Below, piece by piece: positions 34,840-47,228 of a stretch of 64,000 bases of DNA. Within the stretch, counting starts at the first letter, position 1; the number at the start of each line of letters is the position of its first letter. Position numbers and translations under genes: made by a program. Under the pieces are notes generated by a model. That model worked only from the letters and a program-made list of their open reading frames with translations, was not told the DNA's origin and searched no databases. The DNA is from Auriscalpium vulgare (lineage: Eukaryota; Basidiomycota; Agaricomycetes; Russulales; Auriscalpiaceae): NCBI GenBank assembly GCA_019915015.1, contig JAHBBC010000003.1, positions 1,550,001 to 1,614,000 of the forward strand, given 5' to 3'.

Positions 34840-35979
34840 ATGCCGCTCGAAGCGACCATGGTCGTGCTCGACAACTCCGAGTACATGCGGAACGGAGACT
34901 ATCCTCCGACGCGTTATGGCGCACAGTCAGATGCAGTGACAACCATTACCCGCACGAAGATCGACTCCAACCCGGAGAACACGGTCGGCGTCATGACCAT
35001 GGCAAACAAGGGGTATGTCGGTCGGTCTATGCTGCCCATCCTTGCTCTCATCATCACGCAGCCCTGAAGTCCTTGTAACACATACAAAGGAGCTTGGCCA
35101 GGTCTTGACGGCGCTTCATATGGTCTCGGACAGATTGGGCGGCACAGCGTCCATCCCGACCGCCATTGCTATCGCCCAGCTCGCTTTAAAGCATCGCCAG
35201 AACAAGAACCTCCGCCAGCGCGTCATCCTCTTCGTAGGCTCCCCGCTGGAGGATACGTCTCCGGAAGCTGAGCGCAGTCTCGTCCGCCTCGCCAAGAAGC
35301 TCAAGAAGAACAACGTCGCAATCGATGTCGTTGCTTTCGGGGACGGTGTGGAGGAAGCCGGAGAGGGCGGGCACAGTATCCTGCGTGCTTTTGTGGAGGC
35401 TGCGTCCAGCAGTGACAACTCGTGCGCAATAAAGCATGGTCATCATGATGTGTCCCACTAATCAGCTTGCAGACATTACATTGGGGTAGTTCCCGGCCCC
35501 CATATCCTGTCCGATGCCCTCCTCAACTCTCCCATTCTTGCGGGCGACCGTGGCATTCCAGACGAAGCCATGGGTGAAATAGCTGGCGACGGACCCGCGC
35601 CGGCTGGAGGTGGCAGCTTCGAATTCGGTGTCGATCCGAGTCTCGACCCGGAGCTTGCTATGGTGCGCTATGACCACTTCGATATATTCTCATACCTGAC
35701 TCTTTTGGTCAACAGGCCCTCCGGATGTCAATGGAGGAGGAGCAGGCTCGTCAGCAAGCCCAAACGGCCGCCTCGTCGTCAACAGCTCCACCGGCCGCAG
35801 CAGCGACACAACCGGCGGAACCGTCTGAAGAAGAGGACGATGCGTTGTTGCAGCAAGCCCTTGCACTATCAGAGGGCCGTGATGTGGAAATGGCAGATGG
35901 CGAGGAGCTGAGCGAGGAGGAGATGATTGCGCGTGCGATCGAGATGAGTATGCGAGGCGAAGAAGGCGACAAAAAGTAG
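34840..35979 (+). CDS. RPN10: 26S proteasome ubiquitin receptor RPN10
   Basis: Four exons (34840-35012, 35062-35421, 35473-35662, 35716-35979) encode 328 residues. The von Willebrand A domain (about 1-190) begins [20 protein letters not shown] and contains [27 protein letters not shown] and [17 protein letters not shown], all diagnostic of Rpn10/S5a. Three ubiquitin-interacting-motif-like helices follow: [14 protein letters not shown] (about 242-255), [14 protein letters not shown], and [10 protein letters not shown] near the end; fungal Rpn10 usually has one to three. Rpn10 docks on the lid-base interface of the 19S particle and captures polyubiquitin. RPT5, another 19S subunit, lies 15 kb away in the same window. 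Confidence 0.95.
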
Positions 35980-36196
35980 CCATGGATGCTTTGCAAGCTG
36001 AACCGGGGCCGTAGAATTTCCATGAACCGGTGTCTCCTTACTCGTACCTAGCACCCACTTTCCGTACACATGTATTCGCGATTGCCTGTAGTGTGTGGCT
36101 GCGGTCAACGTTCGACCATGACGAGGAACCAGTAGGTATAAGAAATGTACAAGTATGACTCCCGTCCAAGCGCTTCAGCGAAACATCCAATGAACT

Positions 36197-37278
36197 CTAG
36201 TGAGCCCCTCCACCGTTCAGCTCCTCGGCCTTCCATGGCCCCGCATCGCTCAAACTGCATCCACCCGGGCACGAGCATTTTCCCCCAAACTCTTTCGGGA
36301 GGTTTTCTGCTGGGATTTGCTGCAGCAGCTTCTCCTGGTACGATCGGCCTACGATGTCGATCTTCGACACCGTGACCGGGTCGAGCCACGGCTTGATGAG
36401 GGCCCACACGGTGCTGAACAAATACGGCGCGTTGATGATGTAGAACTTGCCCATGATCTCTGGGTAGCGGTCCTGGCCGATGGATGCAGCGGCTGAGACG
36501 TAGTCCTTGACACGGTAGAAATTCGAGAGCGACACGTCGTAGAGGTCGAGGATGGTGCAGAACGTTTCCACAGGGTGGCCGACCGCGCGTGCGGATGCAG
36601 GCAGGCGTGTGGTGAGGGAGCGCTCGTATTCGTGCACAAGGCGCTGCAGCTGCCGCTCCTGCGTGGTTGCGGCGTAGAGCGCTTTGATGTCGAGTTTTCC
36701 GAGACGCTCAATGTACACAGGACGACCATCCTAAAGGTTGGAGTGTTCGGTCAGAGAGACTGGAACCGCAAGGATGAGGCAAGTCACCTTGTCCGTCTTG
36801 TGGTAGTATTGTGGGTAGTACTTGTCAACCTCGGCCTTCTCCGTGAAGTCAAAGTTCCTAGGAGAAGACGATGAGTTGACGGATATCAACCATATGGGCG
36901 GTGCTCACTTGACGATGTCATCAACACCAAAGTCTTTCCGCCACTGCTCAGCGTCGAGCAACATCTTCTTGGCCTCGGGCACATTGAACTTGCGTGCCCT
37001 CAAAAACCTAACGTGAGCCAGGCGAGATCGTCAGGTCTACATGCCCGCCTGATCCAATGCTTCTGCGTAGCAACGCACCGCAGGAGCATCGCATCGTCCA
37101 TACGCTCCTCGACGAAAGCCCCCTCAGCAATAAGCTCCTTCTTCAGGGTCTCTAGAGCATGCAGCTGCGTGACCGTCAGATTGCCCAGACGACCTGGGAG
37201 AGGAACGTAGTTGGGATCCGTCACGCCTTCTGGCATCGGTGATGCACTGGCTGCCGTGGTAGTGCTGGGAGCGGACAT
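36197..37278 (-). CDS. SEC14: SEC14 phosphatidylinositol/phosphatidylcholine transfer protein
   Basis: Four exons (37278-37079, 37007-36909, 36857-36788, 36730-36197) encode 300 residues, close to the 304 of yeast Sec14. CRAL-TRIO N domain: LTVTQLHALETLKKEL and MLLRFLRARKFNVPEAKKML. Lipid-binding domain: [60 protein letters not shown], and WLDPVTVSKIDIVGRSYQEK. The final part LPKEFGGKCSCPGGCSLSDA is the conserved Sec14 end. The protein senses and exchanges PI and PC to support Golgi PI4P signalling and secretion. The first intron is unusually acceptor-distal but phases agree. Confidence 0.95.
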
Positions 37279-38054
37279 GGTGGAGGTGGGGGCTACTGAT
37301 ACACGCGAAGACGTTGAGCTGATTGGGCGGGGAGATATAAGGCCGAGTTTCTCTTACCTGCAGAAAGCTTGAGCTTGTGAGGATCGAGGGTTCAGAAAAG
37401 AAAGTGGTCTGTTGTTGTCGGTGCAGAGGAAAAGATGGCGGGCGCGGGTGGCCAATTGAAGGCAGTGTCACAGTGATAACGATTATCATACGACGTCACA
37501 TTCCACTCGACACCACGACAGCCACACGGCCGTCGCATTTTTATTATTAGTATGCAGCGCCTCCGTGCAAGTTGAGTTGCACGCGCTGGGACAGAGTACT
37601 CTAACTAAGTACAGAAAATACAATGGGGTACGTGGGCTGCCTTCGGGCCGCCTGCAGGTCGTCGTGAAGAGTACAGGTACAGTGAGCGTCGGCGCCGCAA
37701 GCGGCGAGCAGGTATGCGTGATACATCAGACAAAGGCTAGTCGAAGAGCTGCAGATGAGGATGTTACGACTATAATTAGCAAGATGGGGAAGCAATTGGA
37801 TAAATAGATGCGCAGGTTGAAATGCACGGATGTTTGGATCCAATGTGAGTCACAGTTTGCATCAAAAGGACGATATCTCAAGCTGTCGATGTGGGGTTTT
37901 GGTATGCATTAAGGTGTGATGTGCGTCGGGAGGTCGTTGTGAGGGAATGATGTTGCCCGTGATCAGCGCGGTATTCAAGTCCCGGGTTTTGAGGGTTGTG
38001 GAGGGGATAGCCGACTGGAAGACGCAAGGCGCGCTGCTTGAGGCCTGAAGAATC
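37279..38054. other. Intergenic, between SEC14 start and EMG1 stop
   Basis: Upstream region of SEC14 (pyrimidine-poor, no clear TATA box) and 3' flank of EMG1. Small ORFs on both strands at 37565-37843 overlap each other and show no motif. Nothing further recognised. Confidence 0.45.
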
Positions 38055-39448
38055 TCACACGATATCCCAGAGCTCTTCCAGCGCACAGCAGAACTGCAGT
38101 TCGTGGGATGAGCCGACGGCCATAGGCATCCACAAAAGAGCGTACCTTGCCGCATGCAACGCTAGCACTCAGGGGATAGTCGCTGATACCGATCTTCTCG
38201 TCCACGATGTGATCCGCAAAGTCGTCACGGCCGCGAGCCATGGCGCCGACGAATACGGCTACGTGGTGCGTCTCCGGGAGTGTTGGCAAGAAGCGGGACA
38301 GGCGAACGACCGGCGCATCTCCGGACAGCGCTGCAGGACCGTTGTTACAAAACGTGACGATCTGCATAGTGCTTGAAATGCTTACTGAGTTTGTGTGTGT
38401 TCGCAGGCAGGTGATCGGTGATGGGGTTCTGAGGCACACGTTCAACAGGGGTCTTTCTGATATTAGAAAAGTGAACGCACCTTGACGACCTTCAGCAGTT
38501 TCTCTGGGCCATTCACGCCGCGGATAGAAAGTTTATGAAGGAGTTGGACTAGAGACCTTTAGTAGGTGCCAACGGGCTCGGTGGAAATGAAAACGACTTA
38601 CCCATCAGACCGCTAAAGCGCTTGAAGGTCCTCGGAATTCTCACATGGGGATTCACCTCGATCAACACGTTTTTGGCGGTGTGGATATACACCTGGAGCA
38701 GCCCGGCCTTGTTCAATGGCGAATCCAGCAAGGTGAGCAAGCACTGGGATTGCGGGGAGCAGAGGCCGTCAGCTGGACGTGCTAGATTAGAGGAGGGCTC
38801 GACGCAACTCACCTGGTGTGTGATGTCTGGCCGCGCATCTGCGATATCCCGGCCCGTCTTTGCCAGGATACCCTGATGATCATCGCAGTTCAGAAGCGCA
38901 TACTTCGCTTCGCCCTCGCGGCCCCCACGACCCTTCCCCACCGTGCCGACGCGATACGCCTCAAGGCATGCCTGCTCCAGAATTACGAACAGGCGACGGG
39001 GACTGGCGGATGTTGAAGGTCCGCGCGGAACGTGGGCTTGAACAGGCAGCATCGCGGGATTCGAGTTGGGCAAGGCGCGCGTCCTCGAGTTTGGCAAAGG
39101 GCGCGTAGGACGTGCCTCGACCTCATCCTGCGATGAAGCCATCGACTCGTCCCCATCTTCAGCACCTCCACGGATCCGGTGGGGGACGGCGACTTTGATG
39201 ACACCCCTCGACGAATCATCGACATCCTCTGAATCGTCTTCGCTCGAGCTCTGACTCCCATTGAAGATACGCTTGCGAGGCGGGAGTTCATCGGCTGGCG
39301 TCGACTTCGGGCGCTGGGGAGGATCGATGAAAACATGGGCCCGTGGCTGCAAATAAGGGATGATGGGAGGTCGAACGGCTGCTGAACCGGAATGCCTGCG
39401 CCGAAGAGATGAGGTAGAAGTAGGTGACGAGGAGGGCGAGCTGGGCAT
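38055..39448 (-). CDS. EMG1: Ribosome biogenesis pseudouridine N1-methyltransferase EMG1/NEP1
   Basis: Six or so exons encode roughly 390 residues. The first about 150 residues are disordered with a basic bipartite stretch ([20 protein letters not shown]), longer than in yeast. The SPOUT methyltransferase domain follows: [100 protein letters not shown], then the SAM site region [20 protein letters not shown] and [20 protein letters not shown] ending ELWDIV. Nep1 methylates the hypermodified pseudouridine of 18S rRNA and is required for 40S assembly in the nucleolus. Introns in the C-terminal half were placed by frame and family match. Confidence 0.93.
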
Positions 39449-39827
39449 GTTTGCTTGAGAAATGACAGCAGGGACAGGGACAGGACTATGGGAAAACCAA
39501 GAGTCTAGTACAGAGTGGGAGAAAGAGTGAGGGTGCTGGCGGATCGGCAGCAAGAAGTCTACGTACATGAATTGAATAATTTGTGGGCGTAAACAAGTTC
39601 TCACGGGTGCAGCACCTGCTGACTGACTTCTACTGATTTCAATTTCTACTGATTTCCCGCGAATAACGAGTCGGAGATGTGTGCTATCAGCTTCGATGAC
39701 TATATCCTGACTGATTCTTCAAAACGAGGGAAAGAAGACAAGGGCGCTAGTCTCCAGTCGAGATCTCGTCGGACATAAGCATCCGACATCGTGAAATTTA
39801 TCTTTCATTGTCGACAAGCCTGCCGAT
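39449..39827. other. Intergenic, EMG1 promoter
   Basis: 379 bp upstream of EMG1 and downstream of the uracil phosphoribosyltransferase stop codon. A short direct duplication (TTTCTACTGATTTC-like, about 39630-39656) is the only structure noticed. Confidence 0.45.
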
Positions 39828-41020
39828 TTACGAGCAGTACCTGTCAATGAAAAGAGCAGATCAGATCGATATAAGTCGTGGCTACCGTTCGACCGTAGAC
39901 GTACCTGCGCTCGCCGAAATCCCCGAGACCAGGAATAATGTACGCGCGGTCATTCAGACCGTCGTCAATCCAGCCTGTGATCTATTCGCGGTCATCTCAC
40001 ATGAGCTAGCTCGCGGGATTGATATGATGCTTACCACTTTCAACGCCGGATATCTTGTGCAGAAATTCTTCAAGCCCTCGGGTGCTGATACCTAGTGACA
40101 TGGACCAGGGTGTCCTTTTCAGAGGTATAACGCGGGACAGACAGCGAGCAACCCTACCAGATTGATGAAGATAATGCGGTCTTCGGGCACGCCGTGGTCC
40201 ATGATAACCTCCACGGCCTTCATCGCGGAACCTCCCGTGGCTGTGGTGAAACATTATCGGGACAATTCAGAAGACGCGGCAAAATGTGTGACGCACCTAG
40301 CATAGGATCGAGAAGCAGGACATACCGCTTCGCGATGTCTTGCGGAAGCTATACACCAATTGAGCGTATATCAACGAGAATTCTGAGCGCGGACAGCTCG
40401 GAAGACTGACCTTAGAATAGAACAGTTTTGGAAGGGTTGTCTCCTCATCCTGTAAGCACGTCCAGAGTTATTCAGGCGTGATCATCAATCGGAGCCGAGA
40501 GTTGCACCCTTTGAATCAAGATTTTGCCTATCCGCACGCTGCGGCAGACTTCTCGCAGTCCCTGCTCCATGGCCTGAGGTATCGTGGCCTGAGCTGGAGC
40601 GCGGTGTGGGATTCAGGGGCATGCGCACCTCGCCAGCACGCAAAATGGATACACCACATATTTTTCCTTCAAAGCCAACGCCATCGTATTGCACACCCTA
40701 CGTGAATGAGCACAAATCAGATGGACACAAATCGTTGCATGCCCACGTGCATCATCCACGCTTCCAAGAAAACTCACCGTAGGCGTTTCGACAGTCTTTG
40801 GGACCACGGGTAAGTGGTTGAGGCCCTCTTCAACGAGTAGCCTGATGATGCGATCCGAGTAGAAGATAAAGTCGCCGCGAGAGGTATCCTTGTCGCGGAT
40901 GATTGTGTACAACGCCTCCAATTGTGTTGTTTGAGGAAGGGTGTGCACGGACGCCGGTAAGGTCGGCGACGATTTTGTCGAGTTCACAGAAGTAGAGGAA
41001 AGCTGGGCACCGGAAGCCAT
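39828..41020 (-). CDS. FUR1: Uracil phosphoribosyltransferase
   Basis: Several exons encode roughly 230 residues. Start ATG 41020 (MASGAQLSSTSVNS). Key segments: TLPQTTQLEALYTIIRDKDT, FIFYSDRIIRLLVEEGLNHL, YDGVGFEGKICGVSILRAGE, ALREVCRSVRIGKILIQRDE-like block, the PRPP-binding loop YVLLLDPMLATGGSA, and the uracil-binding end DRAYIIPGLGDFGERRY. The last codons need a short final intron, after which the protein stops at TAA 39828-39830. The enzyme makes UMP from uracil and PRPP in pyrimidine salvage and activates 5-fluorouracil. All catalytic motifs are intact. Upstream neighbour EMG1 is on the same strand but is a separate unit. Confidence 0.94.
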
Positions 41021-42091
41021 GTTGAATGACCAGAGCTCTCAGAGACTCGAGTCAAGAGCGTCAGGCGACAGCGCGAGAGTAACTCGAGAGTCGAGATGGC
41101 GTGCAATCTTATCTTGCTGAAATCTTATCAGTGCGCCCGATCTGATCTGATCGTGGACTACAACTTCTGCCACCAACACGTGTGCACTCCTCAACGAGAA
41201 AATATTTGGCGTTCTTGAATAATATTGTAATTTCAGGACTGTGACAATATACCACAGAAGAAAGAAAAGATGCGAAGGCAAGTGTCGGCACTGTGAGGCA
41301 CTGTTCGGCGCATGAATTGATGATGACTTATGTAAGCGACGGACTTGTTCTTCTTGTCGCCGGCCGCTCTTATTGAACAACAGCCTGAGCTCAACCACAT
41401 ATGTGCATACATGGATCAGTACCAGCCCCCGCCTTGCTACCCTCACAGTCATTGCTCTCACTGACTTGTCTGTCCACTTGTCGACTCTGTGGCTTAGTCT
41501 GGAACAGCTAGCTCCTCGGCCTCATCGCCCAGTGTAAGTATTTGACTACGATGCCGGTGAGTTCTGAGCCAGGTTACCTTGTCTTTTGTCTTCTTGACGA
41601 CTCTAAAGGACCTTCTCGACGCAAAAGCTATGCCTGGGATTACATGTTCTTCCCTAACATGGCAACCTCCCGCTTGGACCATCACTGCCTCGAGGTCGGC
41701 CCTGCCCTCTCAGGCAGTTCCTCCAACTTCCCAATCTAGCAGGTTTGCCTGCTTGAACCTGACGACCGCTTGGTCCTCACCGCCCCACCCATATACGGAA
41801 ATATCGTGTGGGCGTATTGAGGGCGTATGGGTGCGTTCTCCTACACCTGCCATGTCGGGGAATTTGGACGAGTGCGCCTGTGGGCGCGCTGCCTCATGGC
41901 GGGCTTGGACAGGCTTTGGCGACGGCCACCCTCCGGCTTAAAGGGCGGGCGGCTGTAGGGCGAAAGGAGCATCAGTTCCCCCATCCCCCTCCCCCCGGAA
42001 CTCCCCCTCCCCCCAGCGCTTCCTGTCCTCCCCATCTATCGGCGCCCTCTTAGCCTATCTCCTACTCTTACCCTCGCCACCCCTCGTCACG
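41021..42091. other. Intergenic, promoter of UPRT and of the zinc-finger gene
   Basis: About 1.1 kb between divergent ATGs. A strong C/T-rich tract (about 41978-42060) immediately precedes the zinc-finger ATG, the kind of pyrimidine stretch seen at transcription starts of highly expressed fungal genes. Small ORFs (41542-41739 +, 41039-41461 -) show no recognisable content. Confidence 0.5.
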
Positions 42092-43305
42092 ATGCCCAAG
42101 ATCCGTTCAGAGAAGGGTCCCGTATGCTGCCCCCAATGCAACAAGAAGCTGTCTCGCTCGTCAGATCTCGCGCGCCACGTACGGACTCAACATCCGTCTG
42201 TCGGTCAATCCAAGTACGTCGACAGCCTTGTAGAAGTATGCTCGTCTAACATATACCCCTTCAGGCGTTATCTCTGCCCTGTCACTGGCTGCGACTTCGG
42301 CGCGGACCAGAAGAGCAACTTCGACACCCACTCTCGCGCTGCGCAGTACGTCGTCAACATTGTTGTTTTGTCCAGAAAGCACCGTACTGACTTATCTTCA
42401 GTGGCATAGGCGAACTTCTGCACTGCGATGGCTGTGAGAAGACGTTCGTCGATCCCGCCCAGCTGTGCCGCCACCGTCAAGCCAAGCATGCAGCCAAGCC
42501 TTATCACAGCAAGGGATACACCCCCAAGAAGTATCGCCGCCCCGCGGCTACTGCCGTGTCCGATTTCGACACCCCATCTAGCACGGCGTCGACGTCGTCC
42601 TTTGAAACACCCACGACACCCATCGACCCTCCTGCACCCGAGTTTGCATCCAAGGTTGAATTTCCGGACTGGCTTTCCCAGGTCTCGGAGCCAGGCTTTG
42701 ACCAGTCGTGGATGGTCGACTGGGACTCGCCTGCTTTTAGTGCAATTCCCGCCGCCAACGCCCCCACCCCCGTGCCCCACGTTCCTTGCACTCTTCCTCC
42801 CACGACATGGGCGGGCGTCGGCTTGCACACGAGTCTTAACTCCTATGTCCCCCAGCCTCTCGAGCCTGTCGTCACATACGACCGTGCGTGCCAGGTTGCG
42901 CCCGACCCCCTGGAGACAGACTTCGACGGCCTAATCCGCGCAGCGGACGCGGTGGCTTACGAGCCCCGTTTCCTGTCGACTGTTGACGATATTCTCGTGG
43001 TTCTTGGTCTTGAACCCTCCGTGGCGGACAAGTCTGCTTCGTCTCCGGCCATCGACGCTGCGTACTCCGACCCCACCGAGCTCGCGCCCCCTGCGCCCTT
43101 CCAAGATCCCATGTTCTCAGAGGCGCCCCCCGAGCCCTTCCAGGATCCCATGTTCTCAGAGGCTCGTATGCCCTTAGAAGCTCCCATGTCATTCGACAAT
43201 CCCGCACCTTTCTACTATGACTTCCGGGACGTGCAAACACACCCCCTCACAAGCCTCAGCCCATACTCCATGGACACCAACGCTTCATTTTTCCCGTTTC
43301 AATGA
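42092..43305 (+). CDS. C2H2 zinc-finger protein, putative transcription factor
   Basis: Three exons (42092-42213, 42265-42345, 42402-43305) encode 368 residues. Three zinc-finger-like units occupy the first 100 residues: CCPQCNKKLSRSSDLARHVR (C-x2-C, H-x4-H), YLCPVTGCDFGADQKSNFDTHSRAAH (C-x4-C type), and LHCDGCEKTFVDPAQLCRHR followed by QAKH. Both introns fall between fingers. The rest is acidic and Pro-rich, consistent with an activation region, and includes a near-perfect tandem of the decapeptide PFQDPMFSEA (about residues 300-321). DNA target and regulated genes unknown. No nuclear export or other domain seen. Confidence 0.87.
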
Positions 43306-44105
43306 CATTATTGCGGTGTACCCGCCGCTCTTCGCATTCACTGTGCATACATTATTGTTATTTATCCTCATAGTCTTCGTTGCTTTACAAACCTTCGCAT
43401 CGACGCATCCGCCGCATATTCATTGGCATACGCTCCATCATTTACACTTGCACTTTTTCTCAGTCTCTCATCGCATGCTCACTTTCGTATACTTCATTCA
43501 CGCATCATACATTTCCCCTTATCACCGCACTCACTCACATCACCTGTATTTTTACCTTCTTTCTCTACCTCCTTAACCTGTACAGCCTACATCATACCCG
43601 CAACCGTGAACTCTAGTATTGATCAATCTTCCTGGCCAAAGCTTTGAGCTTCCTCCGCGCGGACTTACATTTCAGAACTAAGTAGAAGGAGGAGTCTTGA
43701 GGCGAATCAAGTCATGAGCTGCGATGAGTCTGTGCGTAGTCGGAGCCGCGTCACCGCCACATCCTAGCCTCTCACTGAGCCACTCTTCCAAGTCTATGAT
43801 TCTCGACTGCTCTGCGTACTAGTAGGAATGTTCATCCAAGTTCAAAGTCGCCGAAACCACTGCTGTATCGACACTGCAATAATGTGACTGACCCCATACT
43901 CAGTGGTAGCCCAGTGGGCTATGCTCGTTGACACCATCGGTGACTCACGTCCTTCACTCCACCATCTGCTGCTTGCTTCGTCCTCTCTCAGGTCTTAAAT
44001 GCGACTCTCAATTCCCGATTGACTGATTGGTGGAAACTCCTGTTATACACAGATTCTTGCATGACCCGCGTACATCCGCCTGCGTACCAACGTCACCCCG
44101 AACTT
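43306..44105. other. Convergent intergenic region
   Basis: 800 bp between the stops of the zinc-finger and third ABM-like genes. The first 300 bp are T/C-rich with short open frames that look like a long 3' UTR. No repeat, RNA gene or coding exon recognised. Confidence 0.5.
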
Positions 44106-44900
44106 CTACCCCGCAAAAGCCCGTAACACCACCTCCTGGACCCTCGTCTCCGTCGAGGACGCAACAATCTCGCCTATTAATTCCTTCAGCTTGGGCGCCT
44201 CCACGGCCTTGGCATGCACCTAAACACCCCATCCATCAGCATCCTGTCTCATACCCCGATGTCTAACGCGCGACCCACCTCATGTGAAGGCCAGCCCACC
44301 ACCAACACGACCCTCTCCGGCTCCTCTACGATCGGCGCCCACACTGCGCCCGCCGCCTGGCTCCCCTCGGCATTCAGCTCCTGCGCAAGCCGTCCCACGA
44401 GCGCGCGCACCGCATCCCCGCGGCCCGGCTTAGGCGAGACCGTCGCGAACTCGGTGAGCGGCGCGGAGAGTAGCGCCACGGGGCTCGACGGGAAGAGCGC
44501 GTGCACGAGCGAGATGGGGTCGGCCGTGTCGGCGCGCGCGGGGGCGAGCGTCGGTATGAAGGACTCGTAGAAGGCCGTTTCCGCGATGAAGGCTTGGTGC
44601 GCGGCGAGGGAGTCCCAGCCTGCGCGTGCACCATGCGTTAGCGAGCTTCCGGTGGAGGGGAGAAAGGAACGCACGGGCGACCAGGAAGGCGTTCGGCGCG
44701 CCGAGCTGCGAGCCATAGAAGATTCTAGCGCATGGTAAGGTGAGCAATGAAAAGACGGCGGAGGCGGAAGGTGCGCACTCGTTGAGCCCGGGGCGCTTTC
44801 GGCTGTGGTGCAGGCCCGGCACGAGGACGTCCGGGTCCTGCTGGAACGCAGCGGACGCGGCCCAGATGGCTATTTCGTACGTGTATTCAGAGGCGGCCAT
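44106..44900 (-). CDS. ABM-like dimeric alpha/beta-barrel protein, third dispersed member
   Basis: Four exons (44900-44779, 44724-44675, 44619-44279, 44219-44106) encode 208 residues. The layout parallels copies A and B: a first exon with a strand (YTYEIAIWAAS), a 50-nt second exon (the same length as in A and B), a large third exon beginning WDSLAAHQAFIAETAFYESF, a second half with GDAVRALVGRLAQELNAEG and RVVLVVGWPSHE, and a small last exon. The WDSLxAHQA signature is identical in position. It is therefore a diverged member of the same family, 30 kb away, predating the tandem duplication. No signal peptide; function unknown. Confidence 0.8.
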
Positions 44901-45411
44901 GGATGGAGCAGTAGTTGGGCTGCCCGTGCAGCTGGATGCCAGACTTTATACGAGAGGGATATGCGCCTACTACCCCCTTGCAGGCGGAGGTGACCCGGGC
45001 AGAAGGACCTTACTCGGCTGGTGCAAGCTCTGGTGGACCTTCACGCTGTGGACTCTGTCAGGCTGACAATGATCACAGTACTAGTAGTGGCGGCAAGGCG
45101 TAATCGAAGGAGACGGCATCGGGGTCGGGCAGGAAAAATTCATCAGGCCCGCGTCCCCATGGAGTGACGGGTCAAGTCGGCGTCGACGATAACGCAGTAG
45201 TCTGAAATTTGAACGTTCAACGGAGTACACTGGGTACCCTGTAACAGTTTCCGATCTGTATAGTTCAGGCGCGGGTGATCATTTAATCACCTAGACCCCT
45301 GCGGGTGGTTCTCTAATCCTATCCTATCCTGTCTAGTCTTGTCCTAGTCACCATGTAGAAACGAGATCTATCCTGATGTACGATGAGGTATCGGGGCGTG
45401 ATGGAATAGGG
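44901..45411. other. Intergenic, promoter of third ABM-like gene
   Basis: Upstream region of the ABM-like gene and 3' flank of the F-box/TPR gene. An imperfect run of CCTATC/CCTGTC units lies at about 45318-45350. No coding content recognised; the plus-strand ORF 44740-45066 is antisense to the ABM-like gene. Confidence 0.45.
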
Positions 45412-47228
45412 CTAATTTACGTTCTCAAATACCAGAAGATGTTCCTGCAGCCAGTTAAGCGTCTCTCCATCCAACCCACTGCTCGCGCACTCGCGCAGCC
45501 TCACCGAGCTCACCGCATCGACCTTCCGCGCGCCTTCTGTGCGTGCCTCTAGTGTGCGCCGCCTCTCTATCATGTTCGTGAGCGAGCTCGACTGGATCCC
45601 ATCGCTCCGCACGAACACCAGCTCCGTCAACTTGGGACACGTAATCTCCAGCTGCACCGCCTCCGGGTTGGCCACGAACTCATACATTCGGGAGACCTCC
45701 GCGGGGCTGCGCGACAACACCTCGAGCACCTCGTTCGTGCGGTACGGGATGTCGTGCAGATGCAGGCGCCGCAGCCCGCGCGCATGCACCAGCGTCTCAA
45801 CGAGCGCCAGGGGCTCGAAGAAACTCGGCACGCTGATGCTTAACTCCTCGAGCGCGGCGAGGTTGATGCCGGCATTGCACAGGAGCGCGTGCAGGAGCTC
45901 GGAGATGAGCGGCTCGTCGAGCAGCCGTAGGACGCGCAGGGCGGGGAACGCGAGCGACTTGAGAAGCGCGCCAAGGTCGCTGCCGATGCCTGCGAGCTCG
46001 AGGTGTGTGAGTTGAGCCATGGGAAGCGGGCTGGGTCCAAGCGGAGACTGGTTTGCCCAGGTGATCAGAGGGTACGGTCCTGGGACGTCGGTCATGCGCA
46101 CGACGAGCGTCTCGAGGCGCGGGTTGACCTCGAGCACGCTGTGCAGGGGCAGAATGGAGCGCATCCGCGGCACCTCATCAATGACGAGTTCGACGAGGTC
46201 CAGCTTGCACCTGGCGAGCTCGGGTAACGCGCACATCACGTTGCGCAGACGCAGCGTGCGCAAGGCCGGACGCGCGTCGCCGGTAGAACGGCCGAGTTTG
46301 ACTTGATCAATGAATGGGAACACTATCCGCGTGCCAATGCTGTCGACACCGTCCGTGAGGGTGAGCCGCTCCACGCGCTCTGAGAGGTCGTCCAGCCCCG
46401 GCCCCGTCACCGCCCTGAAGAAGCTCGCCAGATTCTCGTTCTCCGCGTGGTCCAGCACAAGCCCCTTGACAAAAAGTAGCACTGAGCTGATCTCTGGCAG
46501 CAGCGGGTGCACCTCGTTGATGACGTCCCAATCCCCCCACATTCTTCCAGAGCGAAACACGTCCGCGCATGTATGGAGGTCGATGCGCACCTCGTCGACC
46601 GCCCGGCCTGAGCGCACAAACCAGGCGCGGGTCTTCGCGATGGCCGCAGCTTGGGGTATCCCACGCAACGCGAGCGTGTGCCACAGGCCACGCTGCGCGA
46701 GGGCGACGCGCCGCCAATGCGCACACACGTGCGAGATGCGTAGCGGCGTCGGCTCCGGCGTGTCGGATGAGGTGGCAAGGGAGAATATCCCTTGCAGGAT
46801 CTCGAGGGGGAGCGCGCTCACTGGGCAAGCAGCGTGCCGTACGGCGTCGAAGAATGGGTGGAGGGACGGAAGGAGCGGCGGGGATTGCTTGCGGAGGTGG
46901 GACAGGGCGAGTGTGGAGAGTGCGAGGGCGGCGGTGGGCTGGGAGAAAGAAAGGAAGGATCGGGATATGTGCAGGTAGGCAGTCCAGAGGGATGTGGGAT
47001 CTGGATCATCTTCGAGGGCGAAGGACGGATGGATGGCTGGGGATGTGGAGTTGGATGCCCGTGCCAAGGAGGCTGCCTGAACAGAGTATCACTAGTCAGA
47101 GCCATCCAAAGGAGATGCGACTGCACCTCTTCAAAGGTAGTGAGTGCCATCGCGTGTTGTTCGTCCTCGAACTCAGCAATTCCCTCGTCAAAAGCCGCCG
47201 TCCACAGCTCTGGATCCGACGATGACAT
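45412..47228 (-). CDS. TPR/F-box-like/leucine-rich protein, paralogue 1
   Basis: Two exons (47228-47127 and 47076-45412) encode 588 residues. Residues 1-80 form a TPR-like helical hairpin (SSDPELWTAAFDEGIAEFED, HAMALTTFEEAASLAR). An F-box-like motif lies near 120-170: VSALPLEILQGIFSLATSSD ... PLRISHVCAHWRRVALAQRGLW. The remainder is an irregular leucine-rich array (RPALRTLRLRNVMCALPELA, LRVLRLLDEPLISELLHALL, RGLRRLHLHDIPYRTNEVLE) ending in LNWLQEHLLVFENVN. Exon 1 is 34 codons long and ends after the Glu preceding Ala, exactly as in paralogue 2 at 53999. Likely SCF adaptor; substrate unknown. Confidence 0.85.

Noticed and set aside
44740..45066. Plus-strand ORF of 108 codons
   Set aside because: Antisense to the third ABM-like gene and its promoter; no motif or splice support.
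45318..45350. CCTATC-type repeats here and GGATAG-type at 16949-16970, possible telomere-like sequence
   Set aside because: Units are irregular, few and internal; the fungal telomere repeat TTAGGG is not present.
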